A stretch of DNA of 64,000 bases from PALSA-1006 sp037140475 (GCA_037140475.1 JBAXEJ010000005.1:7867-71866); one strand, 5' to 3'; shown: positions 52,991 through 63,600, numbered from the stretch's first letter. The notes: generated by a model not told the origin, from the sequence alone. A program made the numbers and translations.

Positions 52991-53296
52991 TTAGCTAATC
53001 GTGAATAATTTTTGGAAATTTGCAATGTCCAATATTTTTTGTACATTCTCATTGGGAGCGCGCAAACCGACTGTTTTTTTTAAGTTAGACGCATGCTCGC
53101 GCAGTAGCAAGAGCATGCCCAGCGCTGCGCTGTCGATATAACTCACATCAGTTAAATAGATATCGATCAACTCTACCGAGGGGTCTCTTAAATACGGCGT
53201 GAACGCTTCTTTAAAGCGGTGATGCGTGCCCGTATCAAATCGCCCACTCAAATGAATATTCCCTGTGCTACCGTTTTTGCTGAGTTTAATTTCCAT
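52991..53296 (-). CDS. STAS-domain anti-sigma factor antagonist (HsbA-like)
   Basis: The 101-residue protein is a single STAS domain with the phosphorylatable Ser in VSYIDSAALGMLL. In partner-switching systems such a protein is phosphorylated by a HATPase kinase and dephosphorylated by a PP2C phosphatase; both activities are predicted in the protein at 49746-51470. The free or phosphorylated form then binds an anti-sigma factor or a cyclase. It lies 17 bases upstream of the HDOD gene. Confidence 0.9.
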   Translation of the reverse strand: MEIKLSKNGSTGNIHLSGRFDTGTHHRFKEAFTPYLRDPSVELIDIYLTDVSYIDSAALGMLLLLREHASNLKKTVGLRAPNENVQKILDIANFQKLFTIS

Positions 53297-53353
53297 TTTT
53301 ATCTCTTAAAATTAAGTTGCGTACGACACCTTATTACTTCGAGATTTGAATCT

Positions 53354-54442
53354 TTAAACCCGATTGCCCATCCCACCGGTGTTAATCAGTCGCTGCAACA
53401 CTTTTTGTGCCATATCTTGAATCGGCACAATCTCATCAACAGCGCCTACCTGCACAGCCTCGCGCGGCATTCCGTACACCACACAGGTGGCTTCGTCTTG
53501 AGCAAAATTATAAGCCCCCGCTTGGCGCATTTCGAGCATACCAATCGCACCATCTTTACCCATACCGGTGAGCATCACGCCGATCACGTTTTTACCTGCA
53601 TTCTGCGCAACTGAACGGAACAACACTTCTACCGAAGGGCGGTGGTGATTCACCGGCGCTGCTTGGCTCAACTCAGTCATATAGTTGGCTCCACTTCGCT
53701 TAAGCATGAGATGAGAATGCCCCGGCGCGATGTAAGCATGGCCCGGCAAAACACGTTCATTCCCTTGCGACTCAACCACGGTAATTTTGCACAAGCTATC
53801 AAGGCGTGCAGCAAACGATTTAGTAAACGCTTCTGGCATGTGTTGCGCAATCACAATCCCTGGGGCGTCCGCAGGCAGGCGAATTAAAAACTCCTTGATA
53901 GCCTCGGTGCCGCCGGTCGAAGCACCCACCGCAATAATTTTTTCAGTACTCCCAATACGCATACCCAGTGCAGGGAGCGATTCACGCGCAGTAGGGGTCG
54001 CAGGAATTCTAAATTTGCCTTTAGCTTGAAACGCCGCACGAATTTTTTCGGCAATGGTATCGGCGTACTCGCGCATCCCATCGGCAATACCCATCTTCGG
54101 TTTAGGCAAAAAATCTACCGCACCTAATTCCAAGGCGCGCAACGCCGCTTCTGAGCCACGCTCGGTCAAACTAGAAATCATCAACACCGGCATCGGGCGT
54201 AGACGCATTAACTTGTCGAGGAAAGTCAGGCCGTCCATCTGCGGCATTTCGACATCAAGGGTCAACACATCAGGATTTAGCGTTTTGATCATCTCGCGCG
54301 CTTGTAGTGGATTAGACGCTGCGCCCACCACATAGAGATCGGAGAATGAATTAATTACCTCAGTGAGAATGGCGCGAATCAGTGCCGAATCATCAATGAT
54401 CAAAACGTTGATTTTTTTAACTGGAGTGCTGACGATTGCCAT
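53354..54442 (-). CDS. cheB: Chemotaxis methylesterase/glutamine deamidase CheB
   Basis: The 362-residue protein has an N-terminal receiver (about 11-130, IIDDSALIRA, phospho-Asp in TLDVEMPQMDG) and a C-terminal methylesterase (about 165-350). The catalytic Ser is in GASTGGTEA, His in AQHMPEAFT and Asp in TGMGKDGA. It resets receptor methylation in response to CheA phosphorylation. It lies between cheD copy 2 (24 bases) and the STAS gene (57 bases). Confidence 0.97.
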   Translation of the reverse strand: MAIVSTPVKKINVLIIDDSALIRAILTEVINSFSDLYVVGAASNPLQAREMIKTLNPDVLTLDVEMPQMDGLTFLDKLMRLRPMPVLMISSLTERGSEAALRALELGAVDFLPKPKMGIADGMREYADTIAEKIRAAFQAKGKFRIPATPTARESLPALGMRIGSTEKIIAVGASTGGTEAIKEFLIRLPADAPGIVIAQHMPEAFTKSFAARLDSLCKITVVESQGNERVLPGHAYIAPGHSHLMLKRSGANYMTELSQAAPVNHHRPSVEVLFRSVAQNAGKNVIGVMLTGMGKDGAIGMLEMRQAGAYNFAQDEATCVVYGMPREAVQVGAVDEIVPIQDMAQKVLQRLINTGGMGNRV

Positions 54443-54466
54443 AGTTACGTTCTCAGAAAATATAAT

Positions 54467-55081
54467 TTAAAACAAGTCAATATCGCCTTCGATATCCGCA
54501 TGCTTGAGGCGCGAGCCATACTCTGCTTCGCGCTCAATAATTGTATCGTTATTTGCGTGCTTCAGTTTCCGCAACATAACCTTGCCGGTTGCAGGGAAAA
54601 AGTAAATTTTGCGCGGATAAATATCCAAAATTGACTGCGCGACGACACGGATTTTTTCGTTCTTCAAATAGGCCGTGGCAAACTCAACATTGCGCTCGCC
54701 CACGTTGGTCACGGTAAATCCTCGCAACACATTGCCTCCGCCAAAAAGCTTAGCTTCCAAATTTTCACGCTTAGCGCCATTTTTTAGCAGTTGGTTAATC
54801 ATCATTTCCATCGCATAAGCACCATAGCGGGCTGCTGTCGCCACCGGGCTAGCCACCTCGGTTTTGTTTTCCGGCAGCATGAAATGATTCATTCCACCAA
54901 TGCCAGATTTGCGATCGCGAATACAGGCCGCCACACACGAACCCAGCACCGTGACTAACACCATGTCCCGATTAGTCACATAGTATTCGCCGGGCAAAAG
55001 CTTGATTGCCTCCTTATCAAAGGTATCGTCGTAATACCGATTCGGCGAGAGGACTTCTTGATAGTCAGAGTGATCAGTCAT
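54467..55081 (-). CDS. cheD: Chemoreceptor glutamine deamidase CheD (copy 2)
   Basis: The 204-residue protein has the active-site Cys in LGSCVAACIRD and His in GGMNHFMLP. It ends in EGDIDLF. This copy is in the classical cheR-cheD-cheB order. It is separated from cheR by a 148-base gap that holds a palindromic repeat. Confidence 0.94.
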   Translation of the reverse strand: MTDHSDYQEVLSPNRYYDDTFDKEAIKLLPGEYYVTNRDMVLVTVLGSCVAACIRDRKSGIGGMNHFMLPENKTEVASPVATAARYGAYAMEMMINQLLKNGAKRENLEAKLFGGGNVLRGFTVTNVGERNVEFATAYLKNEKIRVVAQSILDIYPRKIYFFPATGKVMLRKLKHANNDTIIEREAEYGSRLKHADIEGDIDLF

Positions 55082-55148
55082 TAGTGCTTTATTAACATTT
55101 CATTTGATTCGCTTGCTCCCACTCGCGTAAATACGCGAGGGCGAAATT

Positions 55149-55194
55149 GTAGGTCGGACTTCAGTCCGACATGTCTGGCCAAAGCCAGACCTAC
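55149..55194 (+). repeat. Palindromic intergenic repeat, complete two-hairpin form
   Basis: The 46-base element begins GTAGGTCGGACTTCAGTCC and ends GCCAGACCTAC: two hairpins (GTCGGACT / AGTCCGAC-like and GTCTGGC / GCCAGAC) inside an outer inverted repeat GTAGGTC / GACCTAC. It is the most complete copy in the window, between cheR and cheD. Confidence 0.8.
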
Positions 55195-55229
55195 CGTTAA
55201 CAAATGATTCGGATTAACCAAAGTAGGTA

Positions 55230-56105
55230 TTAACGGCTTTCCTCTGCTTTGCGTAGCACTTTGTACTTCGGCGTTAACTCGTAAACCGTTTTCCCACGCA
55301 ACTTAAACAATTCGTCAGCGTGGTGAAAACTTTCCGAATGGCCCGCAAACAGCAAACCATCACTGCGCAACAAGGGAACAAATTTCTTCAAAATGGCTAA
55401 CTGGGTCGGCTTATCAAAATAGATCATCACATTGCGGCAAAAAATCACATCAAGCGGCGGACGCAGCCCCCAGTTAGTGTGTAATAAATTCGCCTGACGA
55501 AAGGTAATCATGTCACGCAGCTCTTGGCGAACCCGCACCATACCTGCCTGCGCACCGGTGCCTCGTTGGAAGTGACGCTTCACCAGCTCGGGGTCGAGCT
55601 TACTGACGCGCTCTTCTGGATAAACTCCCGCCTTTGCCGTCTCCAACACCTTGGTATCTAAATCAGTAGCCACAATCGTGACCTGTGAGGCATCGCGCCC
55701 CAAAGTGTCCAATACGGTCATTGCCATGGTGTAAGGCTCTTCACCCGTAGAGGCAGCTGAACACCACAAAGAAATTGGATGCTTGCCGCGAATCTTTAGC
55801 AGATGCTCTGCCAATACAGGAAAGTGATGCGGCTCCCGAAAGAAAGAGGTCAGATTGGTCGTGAGCGAATTAGTGAAGGCTTCCCACTCCGCTTCGTCAT
55901 TGCTTTCCAGCAACGCCAAGTAAGCATCAAAAGTTTGAATCCCTGTCGTGCGTAGACGTCGTGACAAGCGGCTATAAACCAACTCTTGTTTCGAATCGCT
56001 GAGCGAGATTCCTGCATGGTCGTAAATCATTTTACGCACCCGCTCAAAATCTTTTTTAGTGAAATGAAATTCGCGTCCTGCTTTTAGTTCGGTGTTGTCT
56101 GCCAT
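55230..56105 (-). CDS. cheR: Chemotaxis protein methyltransferase CheR
   Basis: The 291-residue protein has the all-helical N-terminal CheR domain (about 15-70) and a SAM-dependent methyltransferase domain with CSAASTGEEPYTMAM, TDLDTKVLE and DVIFCRNVMIYFD. It methylates receptor Glu residues. It appears to be the first gene of the chemotaxis run, followed by cheD, cheB, STAS, HDOD, cheD and the HsbR-like gene. Confidence 0.97.
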   Translation of the reverse strand: MADNTELKAGREFHFTKKDFERVRKMIYDHAGISLSDSKQELVYSRLSRRLRTTGIQTFDAYLALLESNDEAEWEAFTNSLTTNLTSFFREPHHFPVLAEHLLKIRGKHPISLWCSAASTGEEPYTMAMTVLDTLGRDASQVTIVATDLDTKVLETAKAGVYPEERVSKLDPELVKRHFQRGTGAQAGMVRVRQELRDMITFRQANLLHTNWGLRPPLDVIFCRNVMIYFDKPTQLAILKKFVPLLRSDGLLFAGHSESFHHADELFKLRGKTVYELTPKYKVLRKAEESR

Positions 56106-56462
56106 TTTTCGTTCTAATTCTTAAAAGGTTAAACGGAGCACTCTTTTCCTGTTTGCGGCGTACTTTTTGAAAAGCTCTTCAGGGAACTCTCAGCATGCCA
56201 CATTTTTAGCTATTTTAGACAAAACAAATGGCCCTCAAGCACGAATAAGCTAGCGACTTCTGCCTTAGTTCACTTGATCGCTTTCTCTTTGCCTGCCGAC
56301 CATTGCGTCTCGCCCCCAGCAAAACATCCTGTATTAACAAAAGGTTCACTTTACATTGCCTTGCAATTATTTAAGATTCGCCGTTTATTATTTAACCTTA
56401 ACGGCAATTTCACACGCTGTATGCGATGCTCCGCACAACCTCACGCCCCAGGAATTTAGTCA
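56106..56462. other. Divergent intergenic gap between cheR and OprB-type porin
   Basis: This 357-base, AT-rich gap should contain both divergent promoters. I looked for a FliA promoter reading towards cheR and found none with correct spacing. A ribosome site (AGGA) precedes the porin ATG. No RNA gene, repeat or terminator was recognised. Confidence 0.5.
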
Positions 56463-57818
56463 ATGCACATCAGCCGAGCCACTTTTTCATGGCCATTTTT
56501 CTTGCTCACTCTGACAACTGCGTGCGCCCTCTCAGTGATCGCCAATGCAGAGGCTGCGGACACTGAAGATTATAGTGCTCACCTGCAAGCGACGTTAAAT
56601 TGGCAAAAACATCCAGGATTTTCTGCCGCGTACACGGGCCCCAACAGCCTCCTCACGAATGCCGAAGAAATGTATACTTTCTCAACAACGGCGTTCCTTG
56701 GCTTACGCCCTTGGCAGGGCGGGGAGCTCTACTACAACCCGGAAATTGCCGAAGGCGTACCTTTTTCAACAAATCTTGTCGGCCTCGGCGGTTATACCAA
56801 CGGCGAAATTACCCGCGCTGGCGGCACCACCCCCATCCTTTACCGTCAACGATTGTTTTTGCGACAAACGTGGAATAACGGTGGCGGCTCAGAAACACTC
56901 GAAGCAGGTCTAAATCAACTCGCTGGTTCACAAGACAAAAATCGCATCGTATTAACGGCGGGGAATTTTTCTACGCTTGACGTATTTGACCCGAACAGCT
57001 ACGCCAAAGATCCGCGCACTCAATTTATGAACTGGGGAAATTGGACCTATGCGGCTTTTGACTATGCGGCAGATGCTCGCGGCTTTGGTTGGGGTGTCGC
57101 CGCCGAATGGTATCAAGGCAGTTGGGCCGTGCGCGTTGCCCGCATGACAGGCCCGACGGAACCTAATTTATTGCCGGTCGATTTTGCGCTCGATGTGCAC
57201 TACGGTGATCAGCTTGAAGTCGAGCATGCTCATACACTGTTCGCCCGCCCCGGCAAGCTGCGTGTTCTTGCGTGGCATAACCGAGCCAAACTTGCGACCT
57301 TTAACGACGCCTTAATTTGGCTCAAAGCGAATCCCGGCAATTACACCGGTCCCGATGCGCTGTACGCCGCACGCCATACTGAGCAAGATAAATACGGCGT
57401 GGGCTTTAATGTTGAACAAGAACTCAGTGACAACTTAGGTTTCTTCCTGCGCGTGATGCAGGCCGATGGGCGCACCGAAACGCATGCCTTCACCGAAGTG
57501 GACGGTTCATTTTCCACCGGCCTGTCTTTCAAGGGCAGTGCTTGGGGACGCGGCGAAGACACTTTTGGCATTGGCTTATCAGAGAATACGATTTCATCTG
57601 AACGAAAGCGTTTTCTTCAGGCAGGTGGGATTTCTTTTTTTATTGGTGACAGTGCATTGCATTATCGTCCCGAACAAATTTTTGAAAGTTACTACAGCCT
57701 GCAACTGCACAAATTTACATGGCTCACGCCTGACTATCAGTTCATTACCAATCCAGCTTACAACGCAGACCGGGGGCCTATCCATGTGTTCGCGGTGCGG
57801 CTCCATGCCGAGTTTTAG
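56463..57818 (+). CDS. OprB-type carbohydrate porin
   Basis: The 451-residue outer-membrane protein has a signal peptide (cut near NAEAA) and OprB-family features: FLGLRPWQGGELYYNPEI, GNFSTLDVFDPNSYAKDPR, MNWGNWTYAAFDYAAD and the C-terminal LTPDYQFITNPAYNADRGP, ending in an aromatic Phe for barrel insertion. The family passes sugars, but the substrate here is unknown. It sits 121 bases before a metal efflux operon on the same strand; whether they share a transcript is uncertain. Confidence 0.85.
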   Translation: MHISRATFSWPFFLLTLTTACALSVIANAEAADTEDYSAHLQATLNWQKHPGFSAAYTGPNSLLTNAEEMYTFSTTAFLGLRPWQGGELYYNPEIAEGVPFSTNLVGLGGYTNGEITRAGGTTPILYRQRLFLRQTWNNGGGSETLEAGLNQLAGSQDKNRIVLTAGNFSTLDVFDPNSYAKDPRTQFMNWGNWTYAAFDYAADARGFGWGVAAEWYQGSWAVRVARMTGPTEPNLLPVDFALDVHYGDQLEVEHAHTLFARPGKLRVLAWHNRAKLATFNDALIWLKANPGNYTGPDALYAARHTEQDKYGVGFNVEQELSDNLGFFLRVMQADGRTETHAFTEVDGSFSTGLSFKGSAWGRGEDTFGIGLSENTISSERKRFLQAGGISFFIGDSALHYRPEQIFESYYSLQLHKFTWLTPDYQFITNPAYNADRGPIHVFAVRLHAEF

Positions 57819-57939
57819 TTGATATTGAACTATTTGCTGAATCAATGCACTAATCCGCCACCTAGCATAATGAGTTCAGCTAAAATGCCCAGCCCTAATT
57901 TGGGGGGCGGCACACACCCACACCGGGCACGATTCAGTC

Positions 57940-59496
57940 ATGTTTGAAAGTCGGAATAAACAAAAAATAGGCCGCAGAATTTGTGCACCACTGCTGTTGG
58001 CGGTGGTGAGCGGTTGCGCCTCTAGCCCTGACTACCAGCGTCCTGTTGCACCCACTGCGTCCAGTTACACAGTTCAAACACTTGCACCAACGTCTGCGCC
58101 CACCCTCAATGCTCGCGGGCAAGGCATCTATTTCACCAACAATCAGGATATTCCCTATGATTGGTGGACAGTCTTTAAATCGCCGCCACTGAATAGCTTG
58201 ATCGAGAGGGCGCTGAAAGCTAACCCAGATATTGATTCGGCAACCGCCGCATTGCGCCAAGCACAACAAAATGTCATCGCTCAACGAGGCTTCTTTTCAC
58301 CTACCGTTAGCGTGAACTATTCCCCCTCTAGCAACAAATTGGCGGGCAATATGGGCGGCAACTCACCGGGGCTTCAGCAAAGTGGCGCGAACATTCAGAG
58401 CACCCCGGATAGTCCTGCTTATTACAATTTTCATACTGCGCAACTCTCGGTGGGCTATGTGCCTGATGTATTCGGCCTTAACAAACGACTTGTTGAATCT
58501 GCGCAAGCTCAAGAAGAATGGCAACGGGTGCAATTGCAAGCGGCGCAAATTACTTTGATTTCCAATGTCATTGCAGCCGCCATTCAAGAAGCCAGTTTAC
58601 GCGCTCAAATTGCTGCAATAACAACGGTGATCTCGATTAATCACGAAAATCTAGACATTCTCCGCAATCAGCTCAGACTTGGTTTTGTAGGTGAGCTTGA
58701 AGTGGCAACACAAGAAATGCTGCTTGCACAAGCTGAACAAAATTTACCTCCACTGACTAAGCAACTGGAGCAAACCCGCGATTTAATACGCGCCTTGGCT
58801 GGCAATGCACCCAATCAAGATGTGAACGAAACATTTGAGTTAAGCGACTTACATTTGCCCGATTCATTACCTTTGAGCCTGCCTGCAAAGTTAGTCGAGC
58901 AGCGACCGGATGTACGTGCCGCGGAGGCACAACTGCACTACGCCAGCGCGCAGTATGGCGTTGCTATTGCCAACAAGATGCCGCAATTTATGGTTACTGC
59001 CAACGTCGGTGGTATGGCCACCTCCCCAGATTGGATGTTTCGAAGTGGCGGTACTTTTTTTAGCTTGACGGGCAATATTTCACAGTTGATTTTTGACGGC
59101 GGCACTTTAAATGCAAAATCTCGCGCGGCCGAACAGGCGTTGGTTCAAGCGGGTGCGCAGTATCGCAGCACAGTAATTACCGCATTACAAAATGTCGCCG
59201 ACACTTTGCATAGCATTCAAAGTGATGATGAATTAGTCAGAGTAGCCATTAATGCCGAGCAGGCAAATCTGAACGTACTCAAACTCAGCCGTAAGCAATT
59301 CCAGTTGGGCTATATCAACTATCAAAATTTGTTGGCAGCGCAACAGAATTATCAGCAAAATGTGATCAGCCTAATCCAAGCTAATAGCCTGCAATTAGCC
59401 GATGCCGCAGCTTTGTATCAAGCGCTCGGCGGTGGGTGGTGGAATCAGCCCCAAGTTAGCGCTAGTCAAGCGCAAGAAAAGGTAACTCAGAAATGA
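57940..59496 (+). CDS. NodT-family outer-membrane efflux lipoprotein
   Basis: The 518-residue protein has a lipoprotein signal with lipobox VVSGC (Cys near residue 24) followed by SSPDYQRPVAP. It has the double helical-hairpin repeats of TolC-like channels and the RPDVRAAEAQLHYASAQYGVA segment typical of NodT/OprM channels. It forms the outer channel for the pump at 60644. Its stop overlaps the adaptor start by 4 bases. Confidence 0.93.
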   Translation: MFESRNKQKIGRRICAPLLLAVVSGCASSPDYQRPVAPTASSYTVQTLAPTSAPTLNARGQGIYFTNNQDIPYDWWTVFKSPPLNSLIERALKANPDIDSATAALRQAQQNVIAQRGFFSPTVSVNYSPSSNKLAGNMGGNSPGLQQSGANIQSTPDSPAYYNFHTAQLSVGYVPDVFGLNKRLVESAQAQEEWQRVQLQAAQITLISNVIAAAIQEASLRAQIAAITTVISINHENLDILRNQLRLGFVGELEVATQEMLLAQAEQNLPPLTKQLEQTRDLIRALAGNAPNQDVNETFELSDLHLPDSLPLSLPAKLVEQRPDVRAAEAQLHYASAQYGVAIANKMPQFMVTANVGGMATSPDWMFRSGGTFFSLTGNISQLIFDGGTLNAKSRAAEQALVQAGAQYRSTVITALQNVADTLHSIQSDDELVRVAINAEQANLNVLKLSRKQFQLGYINYQNLLAAQQNYQQNVISLIQANSLQLADAAALYQALGGGWWNQPQVSASQAQEKVTQK

Positions 59497-60644
59497 CGTT
59501 AAACAAAAACATTTTTGCCGTGCTAATTGTCGCGGCACTAGCCGTTGCCGGATTTTTCACTTGGCAAAAAATCCAGACGGCTAATGCGCCTGTTTCCTCG
59601 GCACCCGCGCTCCCTCACAAAGCCAGTGACACTTTGCACTTTGAGCCAAACGCACCCCAGCTAACTTTTATTCAAGTTAGTCCAGTTGAGTCCTTTCCCG
59701 AACCCCTCGTCGCGCCTCTGAACGGACGCATTGCCTACAACGACAATTTAACCGCACGTGTTTTTTCACCTATTGCGGGACGTGTCGTCAACATCCTGGC
59801 TGAAGCTGGCGAACTTGTTAAAGCAGGTCAAGGATTAGTCGCCATTGATGCGCCCGCGTATGCGCAAGCCGCTGCCGACAGCAGTAAAGCCGATGCTGAC
59901 TTGCTTCGAAAAAAAGAGGCCTACGACCGTGCCAAGTTGCTCTACGCCGCAAAAGGTTTGGCGCGTAAAGATGTCGAGTCCGCTGAGGATGATTGGCAAC
60001 AGGCAGATGCAGAGGCAATCCGAGCTAAATCGCGCCTAAAAAACTTAAATCGCCAACTCGACATTCGCTCAAGCAATTATATTTTGCGCTCGCCCATTGA
60101 GGGAGTCGTCAATGATCGGCAGATTACCGCCGGCAGCGAAATTCGCCCTGATGCGCCCAACCCACTTTTTGTCATTACTGATCCGAAACATCTCTGGGTT
60201 ATGGTTGATCTGCCGGAGTTGCAATTGGAAAAAGTCGCAGTGGGGCAGGCGGTGCAAATTCAAGTCGATGCTTACCCCAATACTTTATTTGCCGGCAGAG
60301 TTTCCGTCATCAGTGGCGCTCTTGATCCCGTGACACGACGTATTCAGGTCCGCTGTGACATCGAGAATCCTGATCTCAAACTCAAGCCGGAAATGTTCGC
60401 CAAAGTTTCACCTATCGCAGACATTCACTCTAGCCTGCCGCGTGTACCAAACACCGCCCTTTTCACTCAAGGTTTGTATAGCTACGTGTTTGTTGAGATT
60501 TCACCGGGCGTATTGCAACGCCGTCGGGTGACGCTGGGATTACAAGGACGGGATGTATACATCAAAGAAGGCCTGCAAGCCGGTGAACGTGTGGTCACCA
60601 GTGGCGCTTTGCTGCTCAATGCCGAACTTGCGGGTAATGATTGA
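59493..60644 (+). CDS. RND periplasmic adaptor subunit
   Basis: The 383-residue membrane fusion protein has an N-terminal membrane anchor (about 6-23), a lipoyl domain (VNILAEAGELVKAGQGLVAI), a helical hairpin (about 125-185) and beta-barrel and membrane-proximal domains. It overlaps the channel gene by 4 bases and the pump gene by one base (TGATG). It is only distantly similar to the adaptor at 48060, so the two efflux systems are separate acquisitions rather than recent copies. Confidence 0.93.
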   Translation: MTLNKNIFAVLIVAALAVAGFFTWQKIQTANAPVSSAPALPHKASDTLHFEPNAPQLTFIQVSPVESFPEPLVAPLNGRIAYNDNLTARVFSPIAGRVVNILAEAGELVKAGQGLVAIDAPAYAQAAADSSKADADLLRKKEAYDRAKLLYAAKGLARKDVESAEDDWQQADAEAIRAKSRLKNLNRQLDIRSSNYILRSPIEGVVNDRQITAGSEIRPDAPNPLFVITDPKHLWVMVDLPELQLEKVAVGQAVQIQVDAYPNTLFAGRVSVISGALDPVTRRIQVRCDIENPDLKLKPEMFAKVSPIADIHSSLPRVPNTALFTQGLYSYVFVEISPGVLQRRRVTLGLQGRDVYIKEGLQAGERVVTSGALLLNAELAGND

Positions 60645-63600
60645 TGCTTGAAAAGCTAATCACTTTTGCATTGCAGCAGCGCATGTTTGTGCTGGTCGCC
60701 GCCGTTGTTCTCCTCATCGTCGGTTTGCGTGCGACAGATAATCTGGCCATCGAAGCCTTTCCTGATGTACAAGACGTACAGGTGCAAATCGTCACACAAG
60801 TCCCCGGCCAAGCCCCCGAAGAAGTTGAGCGTAGCGTCACTCTCCCCATTGAGCGCGAGATGAGCGGTGTGCCACGCATGACGCAATTGCGCTCCGTTTC
60901 TATCACCGGTCTTTCAGTCGTCACACTGACCTTTGCCGACAATACCGACGATTATTTTTCACGCCAACAAGTGCTGGAAAAATTACAAACCGTCACACTA
61001 CCTACTGGCATCCAACCTAGCCTCGCACCACTCACCAACGCAGTGGGTGAAGTTTATCGCTATGTGATTGATGCTCCCGCCAGCATGTCCCCCAGTGATG
61101 TTCGCGCTCTTCAGGATTGGGTGTTGCGACCCGCTCTGCGTCAAGTACAGGGCGTTGCCGACGTGGTCAGCTTTGGCGGCACAGTAAAAGAATATCAGGC
61201 GCGCATTAATCCATATTTACTGCGCAAATTTAATGTCACGATTGACCAGGTGGCCCAAGCGCTTGGCGCAAACAGTAGCAACGCAGGCGGCGGTATTTTG
61301 CGCCGTGGTGACGAAGCATTAGTAGTGCGAAGTATCGGACTATTTCAAAGCATTGATGATATTGCCCGTGTGGTGGTGAACGCTAAGGATGGTAAAACCG
61401 TACTGGTAGGTGACGTGAGCGAAGTCTCCATTGGCGAGCGCCCGCGCTCCGGTATGGTCGCCTTTAACGAACGCGATAATGTCGTTCAAGGGATTGTGCA
61501 AATGACCAAGGGGCAAAATGCAACCAAAGTCGTGGAGGCACTCAAAGAGCGCATCACTCAACTTACTCACAAGCTGCCTCCCGGCGTAAAGCTCGTGCCC
61601 TACTATGATCGCACCGATCTCGTTCGCCACACGGTACATACCGTAACCGAAAACTTGGTGGTCGGCGCGCTGCTGGTAGTAGCCATCCTCATTATTTTTC
61701 TACGCAACTGGTATGCCGCACTTGCGGTTGCGGCAATCATTCCGTTGTCTCTGCTATTCGCTTTTATTCTGATTGATTCGCGCGGCGTTTCTGCCAACCT
61801 GATTTCGCTTGGCGCGGTGGACTTCGGCATTATTATCGACAGCGCCGTGGTGCTGGTCGAAGCCTTAATGGTCAAACTCGCACTCGCCAAAAACGACACC
61901 TTGCCTTCCCATCAAGGTTTCGGTTGGCGTATTCATCTTATTAAGCAAACTAGCATTGAGATGGGGCACCCCATTCTTTTCTCAAAGGCCATCATCATTT
62001 TGGCTTTCTTACCCATCTTTACCTTTCAGCGTGTCGAAGGAAAAATATTTTCGCCCGTCGCCTTTACACTTACCTTTGCTTTGCTGGGCGCAATTTTGTT
62101 AACACTCACATTGCTACCATCGCTGCTTAGCTATGCCGTTAAACACAAAGACCTTGCGGAACAGCACAGCGAGTGGATGCATGCTCTGCAAGCGCGTTAC
62201 CGCAGCTTATTAACCTGGGCCAATATGCATCGCATGCTCATTGTCACAAGCTGTGGGGGGCTATTGGCAATTACGTTGGCGCTCGCCCCTTTACTTGGCA
62301 GTGAGTTTTTGCCCAAACTGGACGAAGGCAATATTTGGCTGACGATTAACTTACCTCCCGCTACCGCATTGGATAAAACCAAAGACATTGAACGCCAAGT
62401 GCGAACGATTCTGACTTCGTATCCGGAGATTAATAACGTTGCCACTCAAGTGGGGCGCCCCGATGATGGTACCGATCCCAAAGGCCCCAACAACTTGGAA
62501 ATAATGGCGGATTTAAAGCCTCGCGAGGGATGGCGCTTTCCTAGTAAAGACGCATTGATCGCAGACATGACCACCAAGATTCACACCATCCCCGGCGTAC
62601 CTACTAACTTTTCTCAAGTCATTCAAGATAACGTGGAAGAAGCCCTGTCTGGCGTAAAGGGCGAAATTTCCGTTAAAATTTTTGGCCCTGATTTAGAAAT
62701 TCTCGAGGACAAATCAACGCAGGTCGCCAATATTCTGAGTGACATTCGCGGCTCGGCAGACGTAGCAGCGATCAAAGTGGGCGGGCAAACCGAACTCAAC
62801 ATCACTCTCGATCGATCTCGTATGGCACGTTACGGCATCAATATCAATGACGTCAACGCCACTATTCAAACAGCACTTGCGAGCAGCACGGTAAATTCTT
62901 TCTACGAGGGCGATCGCCGCTTCGATGTCACCATCCGTATCGCGGCTCAATTCCGTGATGCAGTCGACGATGTGGCTGACCTACCCATTGCACTCCCCAC
63001 TGGTGGTTCGATTCCCCTCGGCTCCATCGCCAACATCGAGGTGCGGCAAGGTGCCGCTCGCGTAGGGCGCGAAGCAGGAGGCCGTGTTGTGGCAGTGAAA
63101 GCCAATTTGCTCGGGCGCGATCAGGGTAGCTTTGTGGCAGAGGCGATGGATAAAGTTAAACAACAAGTCACATTGCCACCCGGCTATACCATGATGTGGG
63201 GCGGTCAATTTGAAAACCAACAGCGTGCAATTAAACGTCTAAAGGTCATCGTGCCGCTCTCGGTCTTGATGATTTTTGTCTTGCTGTTTTGGGCATTTAA
63301 ATCCATGCTCAAAGCCTTGCTGGTACTCTTGATGGTGCCATTCACACTGATTGGCGGCCTAGCAGGATTAGGGCTGGCTGGCCTGCATTTGTCTGTTTCC
63401 TCAGCGGTTGGCTTTATCGCTGTTGCCGGCATCTCAGTGCAAAACGGGGTGATTATGGTTGAGCAATTTATGGAGGGTATGCGTGGTGGAGCGACCCTGC
63501 ATGAAAGCGTTATGGATGGAGCGGTTGCACGCTTGCGCCCGATCTTGATGACCGCACTCATGGCTGGTATCGGTTTGTTACCTGCAGCACTTTCACACGG

